Assembly: GCF_036242395.1 (NCBI RefSeq)
Contig: NZ_CP108458.1
Coordinates: forward strand, 2,108,001 to 2,172,000
Length of the DNA: 64,000 nucleotides
Direction: 5' to 3'
Source of the DNA: Kitasatospora sp. NBC_01266
GTDB lineage: Bacteria; Actinomycetota; Actinomycetes; Streptomycetales; Streptomycetaceae
Positions 1 through 8,177 of the stretch are shown here, one piece after another; position 1 is the stretch's first letter, and each line of letters opens with the position of its first letter. The position numbers were made by a program, and so were the translations under genes. The notes beneath the pieces were generated by a model. That model saw only the letters and a list, made by a program, of their open reading frames with translations, searched no databases and had not been told where the DNA came from.

Positions 1-558
1 GGCCTGCGAGACCACCCAGGTGCCGTTGATCAGCAGCGCCTGGCCCGCCGCGTTCGACTGCACCACCTGGCCCTGCACCGAGAGGTTGTAGGTGACCGTC
101 GCGGTGCTGGCGGAGGTGAACTGGACGTTGGTGACCTGCGCGCTGATCTGCGAGATCTGCGGGTCGTTGGCGAAGCTCTGGAGCAGCGGCTGGAGCTGGC
201 TGCCGTTCTGCAGCAGCGTGGCCTTGACGTTGATCGGCGTGCTCGCGGAGAAGAAGCTCTCCCAGTTCTGGGTGACCTGCGTGGTCGCCGCGGCCACATC
301 GGCCGGCGCGGTGCCGGTCGGGGTCGGCGAAGCCGCGGAGGCGGAGGCGGCGGAAGCGGCCATGCTGCTCGCCGCAGGCGTCGGGCTGGCGCTCGAGCTG
401 CTCTTCGTGCTGCTCGAACAGGACGCCACCAGCAGCAGCACCCCGAACACCGCGGCCACCGTCCGCAGGACCGGCAGACGTCCGGACGAGTGGGATCGCG
501 GCTCTGCGGACGGGCTTCGCGCCGGGTCGGCCGGCCGGTCGTGGGGCATGGTGCGCAT
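1..558 (-). CDS. Putative lipoprotein, 3' end cut by window edge
   Basis: The ATG at 558 has GGAG six bases upstream; a second in-frame ATG at 549 is possible. The N-terminus has about 30 polar, Arg/Pro-rich residues, then a hydrophobic stretch (VAAVFGVLLLVAS) ending in a lipobox with Cys47, so the protein should be exported and lipid-anchored. A Ser/Ala/Thr-rich linker of about 40 residues follows, then a small domain with alternating beta-like segments (TNVQFTSASTATVTYNL). This recalls the C-terminal domain of MTB12-type actinobacterial lipoproteins, but that is inference. It is divergent from the Liv-type transporter at 1217-4595, so it could be an accessory protein, though it looks too small for a usual branched-chain amino-acid binding protein. 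Confidence 0.7.
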   Translation of the reverse strand, partial: MRTMPHDRPADPARSPSAEPRSHSSGRLPVLRTVAAVFGVLLLVASCSSSTKSSSSASPTPAASSMAASAASASAASPTPTGTAPADVAAATTQVTQNWESFFSASTPINVKATLLQNGSQLQPLLQSFANDPQISQISAQVTNVQFTSASTATVTYNLSVQGQVVQSNAAGQALLINGTWVVSQA

Positions 559-695
559 GGGTTTCTCCGCCTGGTGTCGCGCTGCGACCGAGTGTGACGC
601 AGGTGACACTATGAAGGCCGATCGCCCGGTCACCCGCAACACGACAGCGAGGCGGCGGCCCCCTGACGAGCGACCCCTGACGGGGAGACCCCCTG

Positions 696-1217
696 ATGGA
701 GCGACAGGAGAGGACCGCGATGGACGGCTCGGGGCGCCCGGCCCTCACCCGCCTGCTCGCCGGCGCGCCGTTCGGCTGGCTGCTGGCGCTGCTGGGTGCG
801 GCGCTGTGCGTGCTCGGCTGGTACGCCGTCTCCGGCGAGCGGCTGCCCGCCCGGCAGCTCCCCTACCTCGCCTCCGCCACCGCGCCGGGCGCGGCGCTGA
901 TCGTGGCGGGCGTGGTCTGGGCGGCGCTGCGCACACCGGGCGCGGGCGCGGTGACCGCCGCCGCTCCCGTCGCCGGTCCCCCGGCCGAGCGGACCGCCAC
1001 CGAGGGGCAGCCGCCCGAGAGCGGCGACGAGCCGGTGGTGCCCGGCGGCGCCCTGGTCGCGGTGCCCGGCGGCACGCTCTGCCACCGCCCCGGCTGCCCG
1101 CTGGTGGCGGGCAAGCCGCAGGCCGTCCCGGTCGACGGCGAGGCGGTGCGGGCCCGCGGGCTGGCGCCGTGCCCGGTCTGCGAGCCGGACGTGCTGCCGG
1201 CCGAGGGCCCGGCCTGA
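696..1217 (+). CDS. Small membrane protein with Cys-rich tail
   Basis: This 173-residue protein has two predicted membrane segments (about residues 28-44 and 56-77). A Pro/Ala/Glu-rich stretch follows, then a C-terminal part with two cysteine pairs (CHRPGC and CPVC), which look like a small metal-binding knuckle. The ATG at 696 has GGGGAG upstream; an alternative ATG at 720 has AGGAG and would remove eight residues. The stop overlaps the start of the permease at 1217 (TGATG), so it is probably translated with the transporter and may be an accessory subunit. I do not recognise the family. Confidence 0.65.
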   Translation: MERQERTAMDGSGRPALTRLLAGAPFGWLLALLGAALCVLGWYAVSGERLPARQLPYLASATAPGAALIVAGVVWAALRTPGAGAVTAAAPVAGPPAERTATEGQPPESGDEPVVPGGALVAVPGGTLCHRPGCPLVAGKPQAVPVDGEAVRARGLAPCPVCEPDVLPAEGPA

Positions 1218-3058
1218 TGGCCGACCTCGGGCCGGCGGTCGACTTCGCGCTGGCGGGCGTGGCCGTCGGCAGCGCGGCGGCGCTCAGCGGGGTCGGGCTG
1301 GTGGTCTGCTACCGGCTGACCGGGGTGCTCAACCTCGCCCAGGGCGGCATCGCCGTCTTCATCGCCTATCTGCTGCGCGAGCTGGTGGTGGTGCGCGGCT
1401 GGCCGGTGGGCTGGGGCGCGGTGCTCTGCCTGCTGGTGGTCGCGCCCGGCCTGGGCGTCCTGCTCCAACTGGCCGTCTTCGGACCGCTGCGGCGGCGCCA
1501 GGCGGGGATCGGCGAGGTGGTGGTCGCCTGTGTCGGCGTGCTGGTGCTGCTGATCGGGGCGGTCGCGGCGGTCTGGGGCACCACGCCGCTGGCCGACGTG
1601 CCCGCGCTGGTCCCGGCGCGCACCGTCACGCTGCCCGGCGGCCATCTGCTGCGGGTGGACGCGGCGGCCCAGCTCGGCACCGTGCTGGTGATCGCGGTGG
1701 CGCTGTGGGCGGTGGGGCGGTGGACCCGGTTCGGGGTGCGGGCCAGGGCGGTCTCCGCCGATCCGGCGCTGGCCGAGCTGGCCGGGGTGAACGCCGGGCG
1801 GGTGGCGGCGGTCGGCTGGGCCTTCGGCTCCTTCATGGCCGCCCTGGTGGGCGTGCTGCTGGCGCCGTACGTGCTGCTCGACCCGTACGGGCTGCCGCTG
1901 CTGGTGATGGAGACCCTGGCGGTCGCCGTGGCGGCCCGGTTCTACAGCCTGCCGATCGCGGTGGCCGTCGGGCTGGCGCTGGGCATCGGCCAGTCCGAGC
2001 TGAGCTGGCCGCACCCGCCCGGCACGCTCGGGCCGCTGCTGAACGCCGTGCAGTCCAACCTCTTCGCGGTGGCACTGCTGGTGGCGGCCCTGGTGCCGTG
2101 GGGCTTCGTGCCGGGCTTCGACGAGCAGGGGCTGCTGGGCGGCGGCGGACTGCCGCAGCTCGGGGCGCGACGCCGCGGTGGCGGCGGCTGGGCGGCCGGT
2201 GCGTGTGCGCTCGCGCTGCTCACCCCGCTGGCGCTGCGGGCGGGCGGGGTGCGGGCCGTGCTGACCGTGCCGGGGCTGGCCCTGATCCTGCTCTCGGTGG
2301 TGCTGGTGACCGGCGGCGGCGGACTGGTCTCGCTGGCCCAGGGCGCCTTCGCGGGCCTCGGCGCGCTGGCCGCCGCGCTGCTCGCCTCCGGGCGGGTGCC
2401 GGTGGGCGCGGCGCTGGTGGTGACGGTGCTGGGGCTGGCGGCGGCCGGGCTGCTGATCGGCTGGCCCGTGGTGCACCGGCGCGGGCTGGTGCTGGCGCTG
2501 GTGACCTTCGCACTCGCGGTCGGGCTGAGCCGCTTCGTCTTCGAGCAGCCCTACGCGACCGCCGGGCTGACGGTGCGGCGGCCCGCCTTCCTCCGTGGCG
2601 ACCACGCCTTCTACGCGGCCGAGCTGGCGGTGCTCGCGGTGGGAGCGCTGCTGGTGGCGGCGGTGCGGCGGGGGCGGCTGGGCCGCTCGCTGGTGGCGAT
2701 GCGCGACCACGAGGCGGGCGCCTGGGCGGCCGGGGTGGCGGTCCCCCGGGTCAAGCTGCTGGTCTTCGGGCTGGGCGCGGGCCTGGCGGGTGCGGGCGGG
2801 GTGCTGCTCGCGCTGGGCGGCGAGGCCTTCGACGCCTCGGTCTTCGATCCGGTGCAGGGGCTGCTCTGGTTCGCGGCCGTGGTGGTGGCCGGGGTGGACA
2901 GCGCGGTGGGCGCGGTGCTGGCGGCGTTCGCCCTGGTGGGGCTGGACGCGGCGACCGTGCCGGGGATGTCGGCGGTGGTGGTGGGCGCCCTCGCGGCGGG
3001 GGCGGGGTGGCTGCCGGGCGGGCTGGCGGGGTGGGTGCGGCGGGCGGTGGCGGGGTGA
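1217..3058 (+). CDS. Liv-type ABC transporter, fused LivH-LivM permease
   Basis: This 613-residue membrane protein joins two permease halves that are separate in E. coli. The first half (about 1-290) looks like LivH, with the typical early segment LNLAQGGIAVF. The second half (about 330-613) looks like LivM, with LVSLAQGAFAGLGA and the EAA-like loop near LVAMRDHEAGAWAAGV. Both halves are strongly hydrophobic with many transmembrane helices. The start ATG overlaps the preceding stop, and the end overlaps the ATPase gene (GTGA), so genes 2-5 form one translationally coupled operon. The family imports branched-chain amino acids, amides or urea. The substrate cannot be told here, and no classical binding-protein gene is in view. 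Confidence 0.85.
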   Translation: MADLGPAVDFALAGVAVGSAAALSGVGLVVCYRLTGVLNLAQGGIAVFIAYLLRELVVVRGWPVGWGAVLCLLVVAPGLGVLLQLAVFGPLRRRQAGIGEVVVACVGVLVLLIGAVAAVWGTTPLADVPALVPARTVTLPGGHLLRVDAAAQLGTVLVIAVALWAVGRWTRFGVRARAVSADPALAELAGVNAGRVAAVGWAFGSFMAALVGVLLAPYVLLDPYGLPLLVMETLAVAVAARFYSLPIAVAVGLALGIGQSELSWPHPPGTLGPLLNAVQSNLFAVALLVAALVPWGFVPGFDEQGLLGGGGLPQLGARRRGGGGWAAGACALALLTPLALRAGGVRAVLTVPGLALILLSVVLVTGGGGLVSLAQGAFAGLGALAAALLASGRVPVGAALVVTVLGLAAAGLLIGWPVVHRRGLVLALVTFALAVGLSRFVFEQPYATAGLTVRRPAFLRGDHAFYAAELAVLAVGALLVAAVRRGRLGRSLVAMRDHEAGAWAAGVAVPRVKLLVFGLGAGLAGAGGVLLALGGEAFDASVFDPVQGLLWFAAVVVAGVDSAVGAVLAAFALVGLDAATVPGMSAVVVGALAAGAGWLPGGLAGWVRRAVAG

Positions 3059-3915
3059 GCGGGGCCGGGGTGAGCGGGGTCAGGGCGAGCGGGACCGGCG
3101 GGGCGACGCTGGCCGGGCGCGGGGTGGTGCGGCGGCTCGGCGGGGTGGCGGTGGTCGACGGGGTGGACCTGGTGGTCCGTCCCGGCCGGGTGACCGCGCT
3201 GGTCGGCCCGAACGGCGCGGGAAAGAGCGTGCTGCTCGACTGCCTCAGCGGGCTGGCCCGGCCCGACTGCGGGCGGATCCTGCTCGACGACCGCGACCTC
3301 ACCCGGGCCCCCTGCCACCGGCGGGCCCGGCTCGGCATCGCCCGGACCTTCCAGCAGGTGGCGGTCTTCCCCGAGTTGACGGTCGCGGAGAACGTCCTGG
3401 TCGGCGCCGAGCAGCAGCATCCCAGCGGGCCGGCCGGCGCCGTGCTCCGGGTGCGGGCAGCGGCCTGGTCGCTGACCGGGGGCCGAGCTCCGGCGGCGGC
3501 TCCGGCGGCGGCTTCGGCGACGGCTTCGGCGACGGCTTCGGCGGCGGTGCACCACGGCCGGGTGGCCACCGCGCTGCGGCTGCTGGGCCTCACCCCGCTG
3601 GCCGACCGCTCGGCGGGCGACCTGCCGCTCGGGGTGCTCCGACTGGTCGAGCTGGCCCGCGCGCTGGCCGGGGCACCGCGGGTGCTGCTGGTGGACGAGG
3701 TCTCGGTCGGGCTCGACGCGGGCCAGGTCGCCTGGGTCGCCCGGGTGCTCGCCGGGGTGGCCCGCGAGGGGGCGGGCGTGCTGCTGGTGGAGCACGACCT
3801 CGGGCTGGTCGCCCGGCTCGCCGAGTTCGCCTACGTGCTGGACGCCGGCCGGGTGGTGGCCCACGGTCCGAGCGGGCGGGTGCTCGCCGACCAGCGGGTC
3901 CGGCGGCTCTGGTGA
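3055..3915 (+). CDS. Liv-type ABC transporter ATPase, LivG-like
   Basis: The GTG start overlaps the permease stop (GTGA), giving 286 residues. Walker A is intact (GPNGAGKS, residues 51-58), as are the Q-loop (Gln100), Walker B with catalytic Glu (VLLVDE, 210-215) and the H-loop His247. The ABC signature, normally L-S/A-x-G-Q, reads LPLGV at about 190-194. An Ala/Ser/Thr-rich insert (about 145-165), encoded by a 12-bp tandem repeat, sits just before the signature. It should pair with the LivF-like ATPase encoded next. The consequence of the odd motifs is described in the findings. Confidence 0.85.
   Translation: MSGAGVSGVRASGTGGATLAGRGVVRRLGGVAVVDGVDLVVRPGRVTALVGPNGAGKSVLLDCLSGLARPDCGRILLDDRDLTRAPCHRRARLGIARTFQQVAVFPELTVAENVLVGAEQQHPSGPAGAVLRVRAAAWSLTGGRAPAAAPAAASATASATASAAVHHGRVATALRLLGLTPLADRSAGDLPLGVLRLVELARALAGAPRVLLVDEVSVGLDAGQVAWVARVLAGVAREGAGVLLVEHDLGLVARLAEFAYVLDAGRVVAHGPSGRVLADQRVRRLW
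3510..3545 (+). repeat. 12-bp tandem repeat inside the LivG-like gene
   Basis: Three consecutive units of GGCTTCGGCGAC, the last ending in GGC, lie in frame in the ATPase gene. They encode the Ala/Ser/Thr-rich insert ahead of the ABC signature. The length may vary between strains. Confidence 0.7.
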
Positions 3916-4595
3916 GCACCCGGGCGAGCGGCCTGGCCGCCGAGTTGCGCGGCGTGCGGGTCCGCGACGGGCTGGCGGAGCGGCTGCACGGGGTGGACGT
4001 GCGCTGCCCGAACGGGCGACTGGGGTTCCTGGTCGGCCGCAACGGCTCCGGGCGCTCCACCGTCCTGGCCACCCTGGCCGGCCTGGCCCGCCCGCACCAG
4101 GGCCGGGTCACCGTGGCCGGACGCGACGTCACCGCCCTGCCCGCCCACCGCCGGGCCGCACTCGGCGTGGTCCTGGTCCCGGCCCGCCGGGCGGTCTTCT
4201 CGACCCTGACGGTGGCCGAGACGCTGAGCCTGTCCGGCCGCCCCGAGCGCGCGGCGGCCGAATTCCCGGAGCTGAACGCGCTGTTCGGCCACCGCTGCAC
4301 CGAACTCTCCGGCGGTCAGCAGCAGTTGGTCGCACTCACCCGAGCACTACTGAGCGACCCGGCACTACTGCTGCTCGACGAGCCCGAACGCGGCCTGGCC
4401 CCCGCCGTGGTGGCCCACCTGCGCCGACTGCTCACCGAGCGCGCCCGGACCGGCCGCGCGGTCCTGCTGACCGCCCGCACCCTGCCGGCCTGGGCGGACG
4501 ACGACGCCCTGGTGCACGTACTGGAGCGCGGCCGGCTGGTCTGGCTCGGCGAGGCGGGTGAACTGCGGCACGGGCAGCGGACTTCCGTGAAGTGA
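3912..4595 (+). CDS. Liv-type ABC transporter ATPase, LivF-like, Walker A Lys replaced
   Basis: The GTG start overlaps the previous stop (GTGA), giving 227 residues. Walker A reads GRNGSGRS (42-49), so the usual nucleotide-binding Lys is Arg48. The signature LSGGQQQ (132-138) and Walker B ALLLLDEP (151-158) are intact. The region corresponding to the LivF VPEGRR segment reads VPARRAVF. It is the last gene of the transporter operon. Codon use and length fit the family, so the substitution does not look like decay. It is an active-site variant best understood together with the LivG-like partner. Confidence 0.85.
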   Translation: MSTRASGLAAELRGVRVRDGLAERLHGVDVRCPNGRLGFLVGRNGSGRSTVLATLAGLARPHQGRVTVAGRDVTALPAHRRAALGVVLVPARRAVFSTLTVAETLSLSGRPERAAAEFPELNALFGHRCTELSGGQQQLVALTRALLSDPALLLLDEPERGLAPAVVAHLRRLLTERARTGRAVLLTARTLPAWADDDALVHVLERGRLVWLGEAGELRHGQRTSVK

Positions 4596-4605
4596 CGGTT
4601 GGTCA
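4593..4605. repeat. TGAC-N5-GTCA palindrome on the LivF stop codon
   Basis: TGACGGTTGGTCA; its first three bases are the stop codon of the LivF-like gene. It is one of several similar elements in the window (12344, 20809, 22427, 52066). Confidence 0.5.
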
Positions 4606-4643
4606 GGCCATCGCCGCCGGCCTGGAGCTGATCCTCACCGGCC

Positions 4644-4698
4644 TGCGAGCGCGCCTGCCGCGCCGAGCGTCACCAGCTTGCGGGCGCGCCTGCCGCGC
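4644..4698 (+). repeat. 20-bp direct repeat in the LivF/XRE intergenic region
   Basis: Two copies of TGCG(A/G)GCGCGCCTGCCGCGC at 4644-4663 and 4679-4698, period 35, one mismatch. They lie between two convergent genes. No function is apparent. Confidence 0.55.
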
Positions 4699-4707
4699 TG
4701 AACTCCG

Positions 4708-4983
4708 CTACGCCGAGAGCAGCTCGGCACCCCCGGGCTCGAGCGGCGAGCAGAGCACCGCCAGCTCGTCCAGCGACAGGCCCAGCGCCCCGGCGATCGC
4801 AACCACCGTGAAGAAGGCCGGGGTTGGTGCCCGGCCGGTCTCGATCTTGCGCAGCGTCTCGGCCGACAGGCCCGCCTGCGCCGCTACCTCGACCATGCTG
4901 CGATCCCCCCGGGCCTGCCGGAGCAGGGTGCCGAGCCGTTCGCCGCGTTCGCGTTCCAGCGGAGTGAGAGGGGTGCGCACCAT
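4708..4983 (-). CDS. XRE-family helix-turn-helix regulator
   Basis: This 91-residue protein is almost entirely one HTH domain: RGERLGTLLRQAR, then VAAQAGLSAETLRKIETG as the helix-turn-helix, and a C-terminal helix. It lacks a ligand-binding domain. The ATG at 4983 was chosen because the HTH begins right after it; the frame stays open further upstream but that stretch is the shadow of map. No Shine-Dalgarno is visible. A TAGACT box (4991-4996 on this strand) lies eight bases before the ATG, so the transcript could be leaderless. It is divergent from map across about 90 bases and probably controls itself and/or map. Confidence 0.75.
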   Translation of the reverse strand: MVRTPLTPLERERGERLGTLLRQARGDRSMVEVAAQAGLSAETLRKIETGRAPTPAFFTVVAIAGALGLSLDELAVLCSPLEPGGAELLSA

Positions 4984-5026
4984 GCCAGTCAGTCTAGCTC
5001 CCGCGACCATCGAGACCGTGATAGAA

Positions 5027-5036
5027 ATACCGGTAT
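5027..5036. promoter_or_regulatory. 10-bp palindrome between XRE regulator and map
   Basis: The perfect palindrome ATACCGGTAT overlaps a possible -10 box for map (TATAAG, 5034-5039). It is the only clear symmetric site between the two divergent genes, so it is a candidate operator for the XRE protein. A good -35 box was not found. Confidence 0.4.
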
Positions 5037-5074
5037 AAGAATTGGGTACGGTGGAGAGCAGAGGGCGGTCGGCC

Positions 5075-5845
5075 ATGGTGGAGATCAAGACGGACGCGGC
5101 ACTGGAGGCCATGCGCGAGGCCGGGCGGGTCGTCGGCGACGCGCTCGACGCCGTCCGGCGGGCGGCGGCGGTGGGGGTCTCGCTCAAGGAGCTGGACGAG
5201 GTGGCGCGCGACGTGCTGCGCGCCGCCGGGGCCACCTCGCCGTTTCTCGGCTACCGCCCCGACTTCGCCGACACACCGTTTCCCGGGGTGATCTGCAGCT
5301 CGGTCAACGACGCCGTGGTGCACGGCATCCCGACCGACTACCGGCTGCGCGACGGTGACCTGGTCGGCATCGACTGCGGGGCCCAGCTGGGCGGTTGGGC
5401 CGGCGACGCGGCGATCAGCTTCACGGTCGGCACGCCCCGCCCCGCCGACCTCGCGCTGATCGACACCACCGAGCGCGCACTGGCGGCGGGCATCGCCGCC
5501 GCCGTGGTGGACGCCCGGATCGGCGACATCTCGCACGCGATCGGCAGCGTGGGACGCGCCGCGGGCTACGGCATCCTCGCCGGCTTCGGCGGGCACGGCG
5601 TGGGCCGCAGCATGCACGAGGACCCGCACGTGGCGAACGACGGCCGCCCCGGACGCGGCATGCGGCTGCGGCACGGCATGGTGCTCGCCATCGAGCCGAT
5701 GTTCCTGGCCGGCGGCCGGGACAGCTACCGGGTCGCCGCGGACGGCTGGTCGCTGCTGACCGACGACGGCAGCCGCGGCGCCCACGCCGAGCACACGGTC
5801 GCCATCACGCAGGACGGCCCGCGCTTCCTCACCCTGCCGTCCTGA
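5075..5845 (+). CDS. map: Type I methionine aminopeptidase
   Basis: This enzyme removes the N-terminal Met from new proteins. The 256-residue length is typical of short type I enzymes without a zinc-finger extension. The ligands are in the usual order: His83 (VVHGIP), Asp100 and Asp111 (GIDCGAQLGGWAGDA), His174 (GGHGVG), Glu207 (AIEPMF) and Glu239 (AEHTVAI). The ATG at 5075 was chosen because the fold starts there and GAGG lies about 10 bases upstream; an in-frame TTG at 5042 would add 11 unconserved residues. Streptomycetes usually carry more than one map gene. This copy has its own divergent XRE regulator rather than a ribosomal-protein context, so it may be a conditional paralogue (inference). 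Confidence 0.92.
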   Translation: MVEIKTDAALEAMREAGRVVGDALDAVRRAAAVGVSLKELDEVARDVLRAAGATSPFLGYRPDFADTPFPGVICSSVNDAVVHGIPTDYRLRDGDLVGIDCGAQLGGWAGDAAISFTVGTPRPADLALIDTTERALAAGIAAAVVDARIGDISHAIGSVGRAAGYGILAGFGGHGVGRSMHEDPHVANDGRPGRGMRLRHGMVLAIEPMFLAGGRDSYRVAADGWSLLTDDGSRGAHAEHTVAITQDGPRFLTLPS

Positions 5846-5953
5846 GGCCGGCCCCGCCGACCTCACCTGCCTCGCCAGCCCCGCCGCCCCCGCCGACCGT
5901 GCGGGCCGCACCGATCCGCAGTACCCGCGCAGCCACGCCCAGGAGCCGAGTTC

Positions 5954-6013
5954 TCTTGACATCAAGATATACCGACGGCAAGCTTGTCCCGAAGATATCT
6001 TGATGTCGAGATA
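5954..6013. promoter_or_regulatory. Paired MarR-type operators upstream of tam
   Basis: Two palindromes share one core. Site 1 is TCTTGA-CA-TCAAGA (5954-5967); site 2 is TATCTTGA-TG-TCGAGATA (5996-6013, one mismatch). The centres are 44 bp apart, about four helical turns. Site 1 contains TTGACA (5956-5961), a good -35 box. In S. coelicolor tam is controlled by the MarR-family repressor TamR; these sites have that type of symmetry. No MarR gene is in the window. Confidence 0.7.
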
Positions 6014-6027
6014 ACTGGGAGCAAGCC

Positions 6028-6816
6028 ATGACCAGCCCCGTCTGGGACCCTCAGCAGTACCTGCGCTTCGCCGACGAGCGCACCCGCCCGCTGCGCGAAC
6101 TGCTCGGCCGGGTGCCCGAGTTGCCCGCCGCGCCCACCGTGCTCGACATCGGCTGCGGGCCGGGCAACTCGACCGCCGGGATCCGCCGCCGCTGGCCCGA
6201 CGCGACGATCACCGGGATCGACAGCTCCGCCGAGATGCTCGCCACCGCGCGCGGCGAGCAGGGCGAACCGAGCGCGGACTACCTGCTCGCCGACGCCGCG
6301 AGCTACGACCCGGCACCCGCCGCGCCCGACCTGATCGTCTCCAACGCCACGCTGCAGTGGATCGACGGGCACCTGGCGCTGCTGCCGCGCTGGGCGGCGG
6401 CGCTGAAGCCCGGCGGGGTGATCGCCTTCCAGGTGCCGGGCAACTTCGAGGCGCCCAGCCACCTGCTGCTCGGCGAGCTGTGGCGCAGCGCCCGCTGGCG
6501 CGACCGGCTCGGCGAGGACGCGCCCCGGGCCGGCGTGCACCGGCCCGAGGAGTACCTGGCGGCGCTGCTGGCGGCCGGCTGCACGGCGGACGTCTGGGAG
6601 ACCACCTACAGCACGCTGCTCACCGGCCCGGACCCGGTCCTCGAGTGGACGAAGGGGACGGCACTGCGCCCGGTGCTCAGCCGGCTCGCCGACGACGCCG
6701 AGCGCGCCGCGTTCGTGGCCGAGTACGCCGCCCTGCTGCGCGAGGCCTATCCGGCGGGGCCGCACGGCACGGTCTTCCCGTTCCGCCGGATCTTCGCGGT
6801 CGGCGAGCGGGTCTGA
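6028..6816 (+). CDS. tam: Trans-aconitate 2-methyltransferase
   Basis: This class I SAM-dependent methyltransferase esterifies trans-aconitate, an inhibitory by-product of the TCA cycle. The 262-residue protein starts with WDPQQYLRFADERTRP, characteristic of Tam. The SAM motif VLDIGCGPGNSTAGI follows, then the acidic end of beta-2 (GIDSSAEML), motif III/IV (SNATLQWI) and the Tam-like C-terminal part (GPHGTVFPFRRIFAV). GGGAG lies upstream of the ATG. Two palindromic operators precede it, which supports stress or citrate-cycle control as known for S. coelicolor tam. It is convergent with the MFS gene. Confidence 0.92.
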   Translation: MTSPVWDPQQYLRFADERTRPLRELLGRVPELPAAPTVLDIGCGPGNSTAGIRRRWPDATITGIDSSAEMLATARGEQGEPSADYLLADAASYDPAPAAPDLIVSNATLQWIDGHLALLPRWAAALKPGGVIAFQVPGNFEAPSHLLLGELWRSARWRDRLGEDAPRAGVHRPEEYLAALLAAGCTADVWETTYSTLLTGPDPVLEWTKGTALRPVLSRLADDAERAAFVAEYAALLREAYPAGPHGTVFPFRRIFAVGERV

Positions 6817-6851
6817 CCCTCGCCCGCCGGGCGGTTACCCCAGCCACTCGC

Positions 6852-8089
6852 TCAACACGCCGGCACCCGCGCCGGCCTGGTCCGCTCCGCCCAGGCGGTC
6901 AGCGGCGGCCCGAGCAGCCCGAGCCCGGCGAAGAAGACAGCGAGCAGCAGCCAGCCGAGTTGCCCCAGTCCCAGGCAGAGCGTGGTCAGCACCGCCGGCG
7001 CCAGCGCCTGCCCGATGTCGAAGCCGAGCCCGAGCAGCCCCTGGTACTGCCCCTGCGCGTGGTCGGGCGCGAGGCCGAAGCCGAGCGCGAAACTGCCCGA
7101 GGACTGCCAGACCTCCCCCAGGCTGTGCGCGGCTATCGCCGGCAGCACCAGCAGGACCGCCGCCCAGGCCGGCAGGTCGGCGGTCAGCGCCATCAGCGGG
7201 CAGCTGACCAGGAAGAACAGCCCGGCCCAGCGCATCGCCCGGCCACCCTCGCCCGGCGTGCTCACCCGGGCTCCGACCGGTATCTGGAAGAGCACGCAGC
7301 AGAGCGAGTTGAGCGCGGAGACCGCCACGACCGTCCAGCGCGGCGCGGGCGTGTGCTGGGCCAGCCAGAGCGGCAGCAATAGCGAGGCCACCGGGTACTG
7401 CAGGCCCATCGCGCCGTCCACCGCCGCGATCAGCGCGAACGGCCGGTCCCGCAGCACCGTCCAACGGGCCTCCCGGTCCGGGCGGGGCAGCGCGGGGTAG
7501 GCCGGGATCCGGAACAGCAGCAGGCCGCAGCCCAGGTAGCTGGCGGCGTTCAGCAGGATCAGCGCGCTGTAGGCAGCCCGGTGTCGATCTGCACGGCGAC
7601 GGCCGCGCCGACCGTACCGAGCACCACCCCGATGTTCACGAAGGTGCGCAACTTGGCCCGGAACTCCGCCGGTCGTTCGCCGCCGATCCGCGCGACCAGC
7701 GCCCCGCGCGCGGCGTTGCTGGCGGAGAGCGCGAGCAGGTCCAGGGTGGCGATCGCGGTGAAAGCGGCCCAGCCGTGGACGAAGAGGAAGGCCGTCATGG
7801 TCGCGGTCTGCACGGCCAGCGTCAGCAGCAGCACCGCGCGCGGCCCGCGCCGGTCGGCCAGTTCCCCGGCCGGCACCCCGGCGAGCAGGCCGATCAGCCC
7901 GGCGATGGTCAGTCCGAGCCCGATCCGCCCGGCCGGCAGGTGCACGACCCGGGTGAAGTAGAGCACCGAGGCGGTGTTGAACAGGCCGTTGCCGACCCGG
8001 TTCACGAAGCTGGACAGCACCATGGCGCGCTGCGGACCCCGCTCCGGCAGCACCTGGGCGAGCCGTGGGGCGGATATCCGTTCGATCAT
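6852..8089 (-). pseudogene. MFS transporter with a single-base frameshift
   Basis: Two adjacent frames encode the halves of one major facilitator protein. The N-terminal part runs from ATG 8089 and contains the MFS loop motif GELADRRGPRAVL; it reads off-frame after AVQIDTG into a stop at 7559. The other half begins in the next frame as AAYSALILLNAASYLGCG and ends at 6852. Adding one base at the C-run 7577-7579 restores an unbroken 412-residue protein, the usual MFS length with about 12 helices. Codon bias is good on both sides, so this is either a recent mutation or a homopolymer sequencing error. The substrate is unknown; the family is mainly drug and metabolite exporters. Confidence 0.85.
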
Positions 8090-8102
8090 GGCGGTGAGTG
8101 TA

Positions 8103-8117
8103 CTGACCACCGGTCAG
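8103..8117. promoter_or_regulatory. Operator-like inverted repeat upstream of the MFS gene
   Basis: CTGACC-ACC-GGTCAG has perfect 6-bp arms. It lies just upstream of TACACT (8097-8102 on the minus strand), a possible -10 box about seven bases before the MFS ATG at 8089. A repressor bound here would block the promoter. Confidence 0.45.
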
Positions 8118-8177
8118 CGCCGAGCCGGCCGGGGTCGGCCCACCGCCCCGCTCACACCCGGCGGATCTGACCCACCG

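Noticed and set aside
863..2710. 615-residue open frame on the minus strand across the permease
   Set aside because: Rich in His, Gln, Arg and Pro, as expected for the complement of a GC-rich membrane gene; no start signals. Shadow of the permease.
3510..3545. Phase-variable repeat switching the transporter
   Set aside because: The unit is 12 bp, a multiple of three, so unit changes would not shift the frame.
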